64,000 nucleotides of DNA from Haliotis asinina (lineage: Eukaryota > Mollusca > Gastropoda > Lepetellida > Haliotidae): assembly GCF_037392515.1 (NCBI RefSeq), contig NC_090283.1:23960749-24024748 (forward strand). The letters are read 5' to 3'. The notes beneath the pieces were generated by a model that was not told the DNA's origin, did not search any database, and saw only the letters and a program-made list of their open reading frames with translations. This document shows, one piece after another, positions 46,645 through 57,959 of the stretch. Position numbers and translations under genes: made by a program. How positions within the stretch are numbered: the stretch's first letter is position 1; every line of letters starts with the position of its first letter.

Positions 46645-46857
46645 TTTATTGTTTAACACCGCACCCAGCAATATCCCAGCTGTATTGGAGCGGGATGTAT
46701 AAAACAGCGTCTGCACCAGACAGTCACCAGACAATCTACCGTGATAATGTAAACCACATTAGCATGTCTGACCATCTAATCCTGTCGGTCGCCTCGTATG
46801 ACGTGCATGGATTGATGAAAACCAATTCTAACCGGGATCTTCACTGGACCCGTTGAT
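46645..46857 (-). mobile_element. SINE-2, decayed
   Basis: TTTAACACCGCACCCAGCAA, GTCGGTCGCCTCGTATGACG, GGGATCTTCACTGGACCCG. Confidence 0.68.
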
Positions 46858-46935
46858 TAAGAGTCTAAAGTGACACTTTCATTGTACTGTTAGGAGAGCT
46901 ATACAATGGTGACCCATCGCGTATTTTCAAGGAGT

Positions 46936-47110
46936 AAATGAATTACGTTTTACGCCGCACGCACTCAAAGTATAGTGGCTATATGGCGGCGGTATGCAAA
47001 TAATCGCGTCTGCACCAGTCAATCCAGTTATCAACAACATGCTCATCGACCTACACGAGCCTGATTACTGCATCCCATTAGCTGTCCTGACCATCTTATG
47101 GTTTACAGAG
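46936..47110 (-). mobile_element. SINE-2, decayed
   Basis: TTACGTTTTACGCCGCACG, TATATGGCGGCGGTATGCAA, CCAGTCAATCCAGTTATCAA. Confidence 0.65.
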
Positions 47111-47195
47111 CTAAACCATTACACGGGTATGCATCAAAAGATACAAACATCATTAACAGTTTCATTCATTACCTGAAATGCAGACAGTACATAAA

Positions 47196-47361
47196 CAGTG
47201 TGATCTGGATTTGACGCTGCATTTAGCAATATTCCAGCACTATCACGGCGGGCCACGCACCAGAAATGGGCATCACATATTGTATCCATGTGGGGAGTCG
47301 AACCTGGGTCTCCACGTGACGAACGAACGCTTTAACCACTAGGCTACCACCCACCGCCCCC
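47196..47361 (-). mobile_element. SINE-1
   Basis: Near-complete: TATCACGGCGGGCCACG, GGGGAGTCGAACCTGGGTCT, and AACCACTAGGCTACCACC. Confidence 0.75.
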
Positions 47362-47528
47362 TTACGACATGTACTGGATCTTCACGGGTCTATATTTGAA
47401 GTCGTTTCCGCATTCTCGGTGACCATGCATTTTTTGCGCCAATTAATCAGTTAGAAATTAATTTTTAAATGATTCTAAATGAACTTGTTGTGAAAGTACA
47501 AGGGCGTCGTATATACCTGGAAAAGAAC

Positions 47529-47622
47529 TATACTAAATAGCAAAAGAAACGCAGTTTTCGAAAAATGAAATCTCATAAAAGCAAACGTTCATGTTTATAT
47601 CTTTAAAGAAAAATTGCAGACT
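47529..47622 (-). mobile_element. MITE-1 copy 4, truncated
   Basis: TATACTAAATAGCAAAAGAA with the interior in the opposite orientation to copies 2 and 3 (AACGTTCATGTTTATATCTT); the second terminal repeat is lost. Confidence 0.6.
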
Positions 47623-47689
47623 TGTGTTACTTTAAAATAATAAATAAATAATAATGGTTATTTGATATGCGCTATAATCTACACACTAG

Positions 47690-47890
47690 ACTGTTACTTA
47701 GTCTGAATATACATAAAAATTTGAAAGTAACAAACTAACCCATATAAATTGAAAAGGAGCCCCAGGGCCAGAGCCACAGAGATTCAGAACCTGAGGAAAT
47801 CTAGACTTGCTTAATTTAGTACTGCAGAGAGGGTTTGGAAGACATGAACATAATGTGGACCAGGGGCTGTGAGACTGGCTATCTGCACAC
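47690..47890 (+). repeat. R3 dispersed repeat
   Basis: TAACAAACTAACCCATATAA, CCTGAGGAAATCTAGACTTG, and an end in GGGGCTGTGAGACTGGCT; other copies at 48474, 56005 and, inverted, 15255. Confidence 0.6.
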
Positions 47891-48395
47891 TAATGCATGC
47901 TCAAAGCGCAGGAGGGGGGTGGGGGGAGGGAGGCAGAGAGTCAGTTATGTAGGAGAAACGACAAGTCTTTATCTTGGACTTGAAAGCTGTCAGACAGTCA
48001 GAGTCTGTGAATTCCATTCTTTTGCTGTTCAGAACAGTTAATTTACACGAAGGTGTAACCCTTCGTAAATTTAATGATACACTGTTGTTTATATGTGTAT
48101 TCAGTTCTTTACACATCTTCAGTTTTGCCAGTAACATGGCATCGCTTGACGGCCTAGTGGTCCGAAAACCTAGCATCAAGATCATGCTTTGTGACCTTTG
48201 TGACCTTTCGTGAAAAGCGTGAGTGATTATTTTGCAATTTCTTTCAGATATGGACCGACTTTGATAAGGTCTGAAGGGTCTAAACCAAACTCCCGTTGAG
48301 CAAACACAGACATTTTGTTGGCTGTTGAAAAGTGAAATGGATTGGGCACAAGTCATCCAACTTAGGATCGCCCTCCCCCAGAATTTACACACAGC

Positions 48396-48812
48396 TAGCG
48401 GGGTACCCTAATGGTTAAAGCGGTCGCTCGTCACACTGAAGATCCGGGTTTGATTCCCAACATGGATACAATTAGACTCACGCTTAGTCTAATTTTGATG
48501 GTAACAAACTAACCCATATACATTGAAAAAGGGCCCAAGGGAGACCAGAGACTAAGAACATCAGCATTGGGGCTACACGTGCCGGGGTTATCACCATGTA
48601 GAACAAACACAACCAATAACAACAACATGCATTTCAGATCATACGAACCTGACGAAATCTAGACTTAATTCATTTAAGGCTTTAGCATTGCAGAGAGTGC
48701 TTTGCAGTAGGGGAAAATTTGGTTCAGGGTCTGTGAAACTCATTCCTGGTGTCCGATTGTGTGATATTGCTGATATATTGCTGAAAGCGGCGTAAAACCA
48801 TAGTCACTCACA
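48396..48812 (+). mobile_element. SINE-1 split by an R3 repeat
   Basis: The head (GGGGTACCCTAATGGTTAAA to CATGGATACAAT, 48396-48473) and body/tail (48731-48812, CTCATTCCTGGTGTCC to GGCGTAAAACC) are separated by about 257 bases of repeat R3. Confidence 0.65.
48474..48730 (+). repeat. R3 dispersed repeat, inside a SINE-1
   Basis: TAACAAACTAACCCATATAC to GGTTCAGGGTCTGTG. Confidence 0.6.
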
Positions 48813-49360
48813 TTTCGTGTAATATAACGATAGGTCAGATTGGATTTAAACTTATCTTACAACAGTATATCAGGAACATTGCGTCTCCGCTTAATATCAG
48901 GGGCAAGGCTGAAGTCCTGCAGGTACTAGACATCTGCCTTGTTGGTGGCACGTTTGAGGCGAACAAGCATGTTCCCAGCACATTCGAACCAGGAATCAAA
49001 TATTTCTGGCGTGGTCATGGTACGCAACTTTGCCGGTAGGCTAAATGCGCCTTGTCCCCCACCTCAGCCCATCCCTGTTAAGGAGGGTCACTATCTCCGC
49101 TAGGCTATCCCAACACACTATTCAATCCATCAACTTACGTGCAGCTATCCTTGAAAATGTCTGTGGGACAGCTATAGTTGCCACCATCGAGAAGTTTCTG
49201 ACGTTTGCTAAGGTTAAGTAAATTGGCGGTAGAAAATGTCGCCACGCACGTTCCGAGCTTAATCTTCGATAAAGTTCCACATCCTGCATCAACGGCACCA
49301 ACTGAAACAAACAAAATACCTTTGACGCCATCAATCAATGTTACATCTACATATGACCAA

Positions 49361-49496
49361 AGGCGGGGAGTAGTCCAGTTGTTCAAGCGTTCACACTGAA
49401 GACCCGGGTTCGATTCGCCTCATGGATACAATGTGTGAAGCTCATTTCTAGTGACCCCCTCCTTGACATTAGGTGTTAACTCAACTTACTCACTTA
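49361..49496 (+). mobile_element. SINE-1
   Basis: GACCCGGGTTCGATTCGCC, GGATACAATGTGTGAAGC, then a decayed 3' part ending in CTTACTCACTTA. Confidence 0.65.
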
Positions 49497-49799
49497 TTAA
49501 TAATATCATCTCTGTGCTGAAAAGGAGCCATTGCAAAAAAAAACCCCGCAAAACAATTGTCATAGACTAAATCATTTCAACAAGTTTCCTTAAAACTTCA
49601 TTTATTCAAACGATCTATTTGTTTCAGTTTAAGTCCAAAGTGCACCGAAATTCTATCCCCTTTGTCTGTGTAATGTATTCAGCAAACATTCGGTGTATCC
49701 CGTCTTATCATAAACCCCCCTCCGGGCAGGACCCTTAATTCTCAAACGCTATCAATACATGTCAATTAACACCTCCTTAAGTCGCCTAATCTTACGTGT

Positions 49800-50300
49800 G
49801 TACATGTGCATGGGCCAGTGACCTTGCACAATGTGGCGTAATGACTCTGTATAAAAACCTGACCGATATGGTCAGTCGAGAGACCATCCAGTGAGACCAT
49901 CCAGAGAGACCAACTAGTCGAGAGACCATCCAGCGAGACCAACCCACAAGGCCAACCATGGAGACTAGATCATCGACAGAAGCGGACGGATTGTGCGTCT
50001 AGTCTGGGTGTCGGCCAAGGCCGTCGCCCCACCTACGACTATGTCGACGATGAAGAATCGCCGTCGGACTTCTGAATGTGTGTAAGTGACAGAGCGGGTC
50101 TCCACATCGGGATCATTGGCCACTCAGTCCCGATGTGCGTTCTGTCACATGTTTACCACTGTATTTACCATTTTGACCATCCTTCGACCAAACAGTAATA
50201 AAACATGGCTGCTGCTGTCTTCATCTCTAACACCGACTCATGTCCTCCCTGTTTCTTATCCACCATCCTAAACTACCACCCGAGAGCGACGACCACGACG
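49800..50300 (+). promoter_or_regulatory. TATA box to AATAAA unit, possible solo LTR fossil or short gene
   Basis: TATAAAAA at 49849 is followed 30 bases on by GGTCAGTC and, 350 bases on, by AATAAAA near 50199. This spacing fits the U3-R-U5 layout of a solo LTR; the outer ends and target duplications are not clear. No protein longer than about 60 residues lies within. Confidence 0.25.
49876..49955. repeat. Short tandem repeat GAGAGACCATCCAG
   Basis: Four to five units of GAGAGACCATCCAGYGAGAC, just downstream of a TATAAAAA box. Confidence 0.65.
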
Positions 50301-50764
50301 GACGCTCTTGGACACAATCATATGTCGTGTTGTGTGAGAATGCATGCCAGGCAGGAGAAGTCTGTCTAGACGCTATGTGGCGGAACGCTGTCCACTACCT
50401 GCATGTCGCTTGGCAACAGATGCAAACTTCTGATAAAGTTTCCAGTCCTTGTTGATTATACTTTGGCTGACAGTTATCTGACATATGCTTGACGTCTTTG
50501 TCCACTGGTACAAATTCCTGTGCTACCCTGACATTCAACAATTCCGTCACGATACATCCAAACACAGGTTCACAAGCACGCCTCGCACATTACTGCATGC
50601 GAAATCCAGAAGAAGTTATCCAGTAAATATTCATAGGAAATTTCAAACAGAATCTTATTCCTCAGGAAAAGAGCAGTATGATATTCTTTTATATTACCAA
50701 ATAAAGGGGAACAGGAGGTATAGCGATTGTAAATGTACAATAATAACTAATATTTTATATGCTA

Positions 50765-51192
50765 GGATATTTATATAGCGCAGATATCCAGGCATTTAGT
50801 ACACTCGCAAGGCGCTGGTATTTTCCGCTCAGTCATTGGACATCTGTCTCAACGGCACAGCATATTATCAATCTCAACTCCCTTAGGACTATACAACTAT
50901 TACAGCCACTAGGCACATAGAATTATTGCGGCTTTCTTATCCTTACGAGGTACCCATTCACAGCTGGGTGGACTGGGACGCATGTTCACAGAACATTACC
51001 CAAGTTTACTACACTTTGCTGACTCCATTTCTAGGTTATTATTTTCGGGGTACGGGGTTGTGTAGTACACACTTGGGGTCATGACAACACTGAAAGTGGA
51101 GACACCAAGGTTTCTTCCCCCGGACCCAGACTGGCTTGATCCCGTCACGAGACTACAAGCTCGCTGGGTCACTAGCCACCTCGCCCACCATG
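50765..51192 (-). mobile_element. SINE-3 type repeat
   Basis: TTTATATAGCGCAGATATCC, CGAGGTACCCATTCACAGC, GGGTGGACTGGGACGC, and a tRNA-like right end (on the minus strand GGCGAGGTGGCTAGTGACCC, then GACGGGATCAAGCC). Confidence 0.5.
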
Positions 51193-51243
51193 CTCTCTCT
51201 CCCTCGTCACACCTGTAACATCGTCGTGACTACCCTCGCTTGT

Positions 51244-51424
51244 CAACATGCGCCAGTCTCTGTTTAACTACCAACGATGTTAAACAAATGCCGTTACGTT
51301 TATGTTCCGTGACTCCTCCATGGTCCATCAACATGCGCCAGTCTCTGTTTAACTACCAGCGATGTTAAACAACTGCCGTTACGTTTATGTTCCGTGACTC
51401 CTCCATGGTCCATCAACATGGGCC
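51244..51424. repeat. 85-bp direct repeat, 2.1 units
   Basis: CAACATGCGCCAGTCTCTGT begins at 51244, 51329 and, cut short, 51414; the two full units are almost identical. Confidence 0.85.
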
Positions 51425-51561
51425 ACCCCATGAATATGGCAGTTGTGGTAAACAGCCGCTGTATACATAAGTCCTTTGTGATAAACAAAGGCACATTAAT
51501 GACTGGCCAGCAAGAGCTGTTGGTAATCAAGACCATATTACATCCAGCCATAAAAACTGAC

Positions 51562-51674
51562 CTGGGCCCACTTGCACAAAGCGATCTTAGCACTACAACG
51601 ATTGTAACTCCCATCCTCCAGTATAGGCTTAAGACAGTCGTAGCGTTCAAATCGCTTTGTGCAAGTGGGCCCAG
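51562..51674. mobile_element. FB-1 foldback element, clean copy
   Basis: 113 bp with perfect 24-bp inverted ends beginning CTGGGCCCACTTGCACAAAG, and further imperfect pairing inward, so it can fold into one hairpin. Confidence 0.75.
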
Positions 51675-52502
51675 GAGAATATATAAGTGAAGATGGCCAG
51701 GCCTAAAGACACGTCGTCGTCAGCTGCGAAGTTAGAAGGAGCTCAGAACAAACAAGCAGAAGCAACTAATCCTCAAGAAGGCAGGTCACTGTGAGTCCGC
51801 TCACTGAGACTGTCCCCAGGCAGCTATGGACGGGAAAACTGGGAACACCGTCTCTGTTACCGTTCAGGTACAAAGAAAACATGATAGCGAACCAGGGGCA
51901 GTAGCCATGTCTACTCCCCAGATAGAGAGGAAGGGAATGACCGTGTCCACTCCCAAAGAGAGGCGCAGGGGGACGGTCGTGTCCGCCTCCCGTGGTGAGG
52001 ATAAGGAAGAAACATTGTCCAGGATGACGGGCTGTCTGGGTCAGACATCGAGAGATATCCAAGATAAAGGCTCAACTACGGGATATTCTCGATGGGGTGG
52101 GAAAATAGTGTGACAAATGGGGGTTTACTATCTCACCCGAGAAAACAGTCGGAGTGGTTTTCAAGCGCAAGGGTTGCCTTGTAAGCAGCACACCCTGTCT
52201 AAAACTCAAGGGCAACTCACTCACTCCCACCAGTAGATTATTTACGCATTTGTTGCTCAACACTGAAAGATTGTTCCTCTCGCAACAATCAATATCATGA
52301 CAAGTTCCTGTTCCGTCGAAACACAGAAGTGATATGATAATCTCTACGTACACGTTCCTCACTCTGCTGGCATTTCCCAGTGCCCTGATAAGCGCGGCTG
52401 CTCTGTGCGGTGTCCAGGTTAGCAACACCACTACTCGTTGTCATGTCGACCGTCGCAGTTACTCGATATCACAGAATGGTGACGGAGGCATCCCATTAAA
52501 AG

Positions 52503-52628
52503 TATAACGAACAGCAAAAGAAACACAATTTCGAAACAAAAATGAAATATCGTAAAACTTAACGTTCACATTTATGTCTTCTTTTTTTGAGAAAATCACA
52601 AAGAGCCTTTCTTTTGTTGCTCAGTATA
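52503..52628 (-). mobile_element. MITE-1 copy 5
   Basis: TATAACGAACAGCAAAAGAA at the left, CTTTCTTTTGTTGCTCAGTA at the right. Confidence 0.65.
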
Positions 52629-52639
52629 TTTTCGTCGGT

Positions 52640-52765
52640 TATGTCTTGTCTTTATGTCGCAATATTCACGCAATATCACCTCTGATATGGGTTCATGGGT
52701 TTCACACATTATACCCATTTGGGAGTCGAACGCCGGTCTTGGGGGTGACGGGTGAAAGCGCTACT
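52640..52765 (-). mobile_element. SINE-1, decayed
   Basis: CGCAATATTCACGCAATATC and GGGAGTCGAACGCCGGTCTT; the A-box end is poor. Confidence 0.5.
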
Positions 52766-53024
52766 CTGTAATAAAGCAATTTTGGACATGTGTCAACTCT
52801 TAATGCAGTTGATAAATACCTAGTTTTGACTATCCTCAGGAAAAGATGCAGTTTGGTATAAATAGAAATATAGCTGTAAAAATCATATGGACGGACTATA
52901 TTAAAGTCAGTGATGAGTCAGTGTTCGCGACTCCGTCATACGTGAATGGTTTGAAAACTGATTCATTTGATGTTATACGTTCTACGCAGTGTTCCGTAAG
53001 CAAGTGTCCTCTTCAAGACCTGCT

Positions 53025-53765
53025 TCAGTTACCTCCTGAACATCTCCTTTAGTAACCTCCTGAAGATTTCCTTTAGTGATCACCTGAAGTCCTCCTTTAA
53101 TGACTTCCTGAAGGCCTCCTTTAGTGACCCTCTTAGTCCTCCTTTAGTCCTGTTTTAGTGACTCCTGAATGCTTCCTTAGTGACTCCTTAAGACCTCCTT
53201 TAGTGATCTCCTGAAGTCCTGCTTTAATGACTCCTGAAGAGTCCATTCCGTGACCTCCTAAAGCTCGTTCGTGACTCCTGAAGATCTCCTTTGGTGACGC
53301 CTGAAGACCTCCTTTAGTGACTTCCTGAAGTCCTCCGTTCGTGAACATCCGTAGTTCTCCTTTAATTACTTCCTGAATGCCTCCTCTGGTTACTCCCGAA
53401 GAGCTAGACTTTTAGTGACTCGTGAAGACCTCCATCAGTCTCCTCTTGAAGATCTTTAGTGACTCCTGATGTCCTCCTTCAGTCTCCTCTTGAAGATCTT
53501 TAGTGACTCCTGATGACCTCCATCAGTCTCCTCTTGAAGATCTTTAGTGACTCCTGATGGCCTCCATCAGTCTCCTCTTGAAGATCGTTAGTGACTCCTG
53601 ATGACATCCTTCAGTCTCCTCTTGAAGATCTTTAGTGACTCCTGATGGCCTCCTTCAGTCTCCTCTTGAAGATCTTTAGTGACTCCTGATGACATCCTTC
53701 AGTCTCCTCTTGAAGATCTTTAGTGACTCCTGATGACCTCCTTTAGTGACTCCCGAAGACCTCCT
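53025..53765. repeat. 23-bp minisatellite with 44-bp higher-order unit
   Basis: The left part is diverged CTCCTTTAGTGACTTCCTGA units (about 23 bp). The right part is a regular 44-bp dimer, CTCCTGATGACCTCCWTCAG plus TCTCCTCTTGAAGATCTTTA-GTGA, repeated seven to eight times. Confidence 0.85.
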
Positions 53766-54802
53766 TAAAATTCGTTTACAGCGTTTGTCACCCGCAATTT
53801 AGGCACTAGGTTTAACACATGTATGTTCCTTCATGTCCATTAACATACTGGGAGAGGTGTTTCCATCGGTATATCGGGGATAAATAAAGAGTCATTTTCG
53901 CTTATTGTAAATTGAATCCTGAATATAATCATTGTTATTTCGAAGAGCTGTACCCGAACATTATTAATATAGCATTAACTGGCACACCAAGAATTTATAT
54001 TGATATTTATGTTGTTTGATGAGTTTAAAGTCTCTCTGCATAAGACAAACCACATTTTATTGAAAGACAATGAATTGACCCCAGTCACGGGTATTTCTTT
54101 CACGCTAAATGCTCCATATATGTCCAGTGTCGGATTAAGGTTTAAGGTTTGTCAAACCTATGATATTAAAACATTTTCTCTGAGATGTTTTTTTTGAAAA
54201 TTTCATATATGTCAAATATTTGTAGAAAGTAGTTGTCAACTTAACATGTTTTGCCAAACGTTTTATCTCATTTCATCTGCGTGACCACTGTGAATGGTAC
54301 CAAACATGTAGATCAACATTCACAGAAACAAACACACAACAAAGATTGTACTTACTGTATAGTACCAAACAGACTAACGACGCACAAAGTACTTTCGTGG
54401 CTGACATTTTATCCTCAATGACTTGCTTTCCGAGCGTTTCCTCAATAAGTAACTCAGAGGGAAACCGCACAGCTTTATGTACTGACCGGTGTAACAGGGA
54501 AATGACCTCTATGACAAAAGGTAACCATGATAATACGTCTGCAGTGTATAAACGGTATCACGTATTTTATGTTTCATTAGTTCACCATCCACTTTATACA
54601 TGAAGACAGCTAAAACAATAAAGTCTGTTTTGGTTGAATATAATCCATGGCTAAATACATTTCTCTATTTCATATCTTGCAGGATTTTCCTAGTCACATT
54701 TTTGCCGCCACACCGGCTGGTGTTCCAGAGATAACAGTGTGTCGCAACGATCGGTGTGTCCGAAAAGGTTAACACTGAAACGTGAATTATAGATAAATGT
54801 CG
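53766..54802. other. No recognised gene
   Basis: Unique-looking sequence; the best frames are under 90 codons and unlike proteins. Confidence 0.5.
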
Positions 54803-54892
54803 CATAGATACTGGGGAACACACGAAATGGGCTTCACACACTCCACCAACCCGAACGTTACCACGGGGCTAACTACCTCACTACCCCAACTC
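54803..54892 (-). mobile_element. SINE-1 fragment
   Basis: ATGGGCTTCACACACTCCAC with a rearranged head ending ACTACCCCA. Confidence 0.4.
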
Positions 54893-55109
54893 TTAGAGAG
54901 GGGGCCGTATGTTACCAAAATACAATGAGTAATACCTGCCTATTGGTGACTGATTATTACAATCCACAAAAGCAATCCACTTTAGATAGATCGACACAGT
55001 GATAGACAGCTGATGGATGGATACAAGCGTAAAATTGTACTTGGATAGGCAGTGAGACAGATGGTGGATACATTGATAGGTTTATATTTTGATAGATAAT
55101 TAAAAAATT

Positions 55110-55550
55110 ATGGATAGGCAATGAGTAGGCATTATATAGTTATATTCCCAAAATTAATGATTCAAAGATAGGGAGCCATACTTGTACAGTATATAGAAGT
55201 TCCACCCAGTTATCTTTCTGATTAACAAATCATGGAATAGGCGTGATGTTCCTACAAAAGTAGATATTCCCAAAAATCTTTTCGATTACAAAATCATGTT
55301 TGGTGCATCAAACAATATATAGACATGTCCTAATAAATATTGTGTTGATGAACGAAGCACGGGTAGGCCGTGATGTGCCTACAATATATAAATATTCTCC
55401 AATGAGATCATTGCGATTAATGAATCATAGACTGGGCGTGATGTCCCCACAATATATAGATACTCCCTTGGTGAATCATCCGTATTAACAAATCAGGGAA
55501 AATGGCGGATTTCCTCCAGCATGTGGACACTCCCCTATAAAACCGTTCGG
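55110..55550. repeat. Degenerate 75-80 bp tandem array
   Basis: Units around GGCGTGATGTCCCCACAATA-TATAGATA and AACAAATCATGG, four or more, poorly conserved. Confidence 0.55.
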
Positions 55551-55796
55551 AAGGTGGGCTCTCCGGGTTACTGGTTCACTCTGAAAAGACTCAATGAGTA
55601 CACTAAGTGGTTGAGCCATGCTGTCCACCCCTATTTAATTAATGAGCTGACCCGGAGTAAGGAAACAATCAACACATATGTGAGAGATGAACAAATGCCA
55701 CCCAAAGTGAGTTATGAAACACGATAAAAAAAAGTATACGTTAGGTGATAGGGGTCAGGATACACAAAGATTTCAGATTATCAGGGTTTCACTAGC

Positions 55797-55940
55797 CGGT
55801 ATGGCTATAACCCACCTTTCAATATTTCAGCAATATCACCAGGAATAGGCTTCACACGATGTAACAATGTGGGGAATCGAACGCGGGTCTTTGGTGTAAC
55901 GAGCGAGCGCTTTAACCACGAGGCTACCCCGCTGTCCCAG
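55797..55940 (-). mobile_element. SINE-1
   Basis: GGGGAATCGAACGCGGGTCT and CGAGGCTACCCC are clear; the tail is decayed. Confidence 0.7.
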
Positions 55941-56004
55941 CAAATAGTGACCTTTGTTCACCTGACAAAGGCTTAGTTTTTAAAACTATGTCGTTTTGAG
56001 AAAA

Positions 56005-56130
56005 ACAATTAAACCAACATAGATTGAAAAAGAACCCAAATAAAATTGGAGATTCAGACACTAGAGAAGTCTCCACCTGCTTTATTTAGGGTTTCAGGTT
56101 CAGGGACCGGGAGACAGACTAACTGTCCAC
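56005..56130 (+). repeat. R3 dispersed repeat
   Basis: AACCAACATAGATTGAAAAA to GGTTCAGGGACCGGGAGACA. Confidence 0.5.
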
Positions 56131-56302
56131 CTACATACCAGAGGTCACATCTGGCCACAGTTACAAGAATCTGGATTTACTGGTTTGACTAGTTCATGTG
56201 ACGTTTACCAATAACCTACTTGACACTCGTAGGTCAATACTGCTCACACGAAATGATAAACCTGATTCCTGTAAATAACTTTCTTCATAACTCATTGTAC
56301 AA

Positions 56303-56518
56303 GTGAATGAATGAATTTAGTTTTAAGCCGCACTCAGCAATATTCCAGTTATGTGGCAGCGGTGTGGGCCCCACAATCCAGTGATCAGCATCGTGAACAT
56401 CGAGCCCCGCGGTTACGATACGATGACACATGTCAACCAAGTCAGCTAGCCTGACCATCCGATCCCATTAGTCGCCTCTTACGACAAGCATGGGTTACTG
56501 AAGATCCGTCAAGGGCCC
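56303..56518 (-). mobile_element. SINE-2
   Basis: GAATGAATTTAGTTTTAAGC to ATGGGTTACTGAAGATCCG. Confidence 0.75.
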
Positions 56519-56561
56519 ATCCTGCATGAATAATGACGGAGGCATTAGGTGCCATGTCCTG

Positions 56562-56813
56562 TTAAGAGGTATCACGTCCACCGTTGCGTGATACTGGAGG
56601 CAACACGTTGGCTTGAACCTGGATGCAGTAAAACTGGGTGTGGAGGTTGAGCACGTCGTAGATAGCGTCCCTGGCTTCTGAGGTATGTCGGATGACGGGA
56701 TCATGTTTACTCTCATAAGCAAATGCCCGATGTCGATTATTCATGGGCAGCGATTGGACGAGATAAGATGTTACGATGGCTTTCATTGGTCCTTGGTAAC
56801 CGGGGAAATACAT
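56562..56813 (-). CDS. Unidentified open frame, possible exon
   Basis: An 83-codon frame opening MYFPGYQGPMKAIVTSYL and containing EARDAIYDVLNLHTQFYCIQ, which reads like protein rather than noise, with a possible donor CAG|GTTCAA inside. It lies between two SINE-2 copies. I do not recognise a family. A chance frame is quite possible. Confidence 0.2.
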   Translation of the reverse strand: MYFPGYQGPMKAIVTSYLVQSLPMNNRHRAFAYESKHDPVIRHTSEARDAIYDVLNLHTQFYCIQVQANVLPPVSRNGGRDTS

Positions 56814-57404
56814 AGTGGAACACTTTTGCTTGAAACAGTAAAGCTCGTCTCGTCAGTTTCATATCTGATAAGAACTGTGTTATAAATATATATGTCAGAC
56901 CAGACACACTGAAAATGTCAGGAGGCGTATTGTCGCACTGTTTTCTGTACGAAAGCAGGCACAAAACTTCGACCTAAACCAACCAAAGCCCAACAATTCC
57001 ACACCATTTGGCGCTTGTCGCGTGTTGAATTACGCAGTTAAGAGCGACCATTTTCAAGGTGAAAAAGAGTGACAGTATCATGTTGTTTCCCCTTTAATAA
57101 ACGTTTTTTGGCACATTTTTCTCGAGACGACAATTCATTGCACGTGTTCGAGAGGAAGACGTTCCTGCATATCATGTTCGTTCTCAGTCGAGTCCGCTAA
57201 GCACAGCAGGATTTGGGAAAGAGTTGAAGCCATTATTGAAACAATTATTTTGATGTTGAAAATGGACAATTCAAACCTGTTGTGACATACTTAGTTTGAC
57301 ATGCATGGTTATGGACATCACTAACACCTGGTGTCACAGAATGTCAGTGGTCACGTCTTCCGGTTGTCATTGCTAGTTTGCAGTTTACGACCAATGAGTG
57401 AAGT

Positions 57405-57625
57405 TAGTGAGTGAGTTTAGTTTTACACCGCTCTCAGCAATATTCCAACTCTATGGCTGTGATCGTAAATAATCGTGTCGTCATTACGAGCGTGAGCATC
57501 AATCTATGAAATTGGGATACCGGGACATGTGTCAACCAAATCAGCGAGCCTGACCACCCGATCCCGTTAGTCGCCTCTTACGACAAGCATGGATTACAGA
57601 AGACCAATTCTATCCCGGATCTTCG
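57405..57625 (-). mobile_element. SINE-2
   Basis: GTGAGTGAGTTTAGTTTTAC to GACCAATTCTATCCCGGATC. Confidence 0.8.
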
Positions 57626-57959
57626 AATTCATTCGTCATGATCAGTGGAATATGTTTAGCTGCAGAATAAAACCTGGCTATCCTGTAACCTACATGTTTT
57701 ATACTAGAAACATTTTTATTCGGTAAGTATTTTATCATTGTGTGTTCCTTTTATTGTTTGTTTAAAACCCATCTGTGAGGACTAGGGTTAGAAGCGGTCT
57801 TTATCAACAGATGCATGACGTGAGAATAATAATTACATTCTGATTACATATGGATACTACACGCTATATAGTATTAAAGTATATTAAAGTATTATTACTG
57901 TTATTAAGAGACGACTATCGGGAAGTTCGACAGTTCTGGCGACTCATTCAGGAACACTT

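Noticed and set aside
47901-48392. A 163-codon frame on the minus strand
   Set aside because: No recognisable domain, ends in low-complexity Pro-Ser, and is boxed in by repeats; most likely chance.
51693-51791. A short frame MARPKDTSSSAAKLEG with a GTGAGT donor after a TATATAA box
   Set aside because: Looks exon-like, but the next acceptor is only about 33 bp away and frames beyond do not connect; too little to support a gene.
55521-55727. A 68-codon frame on the plus strand with KVGSPGYWFTLKRLNEYTKW
   Set aside because: Composition is protein-like but it sits at the end of a degenerate tandem array, and I see no splice partners.
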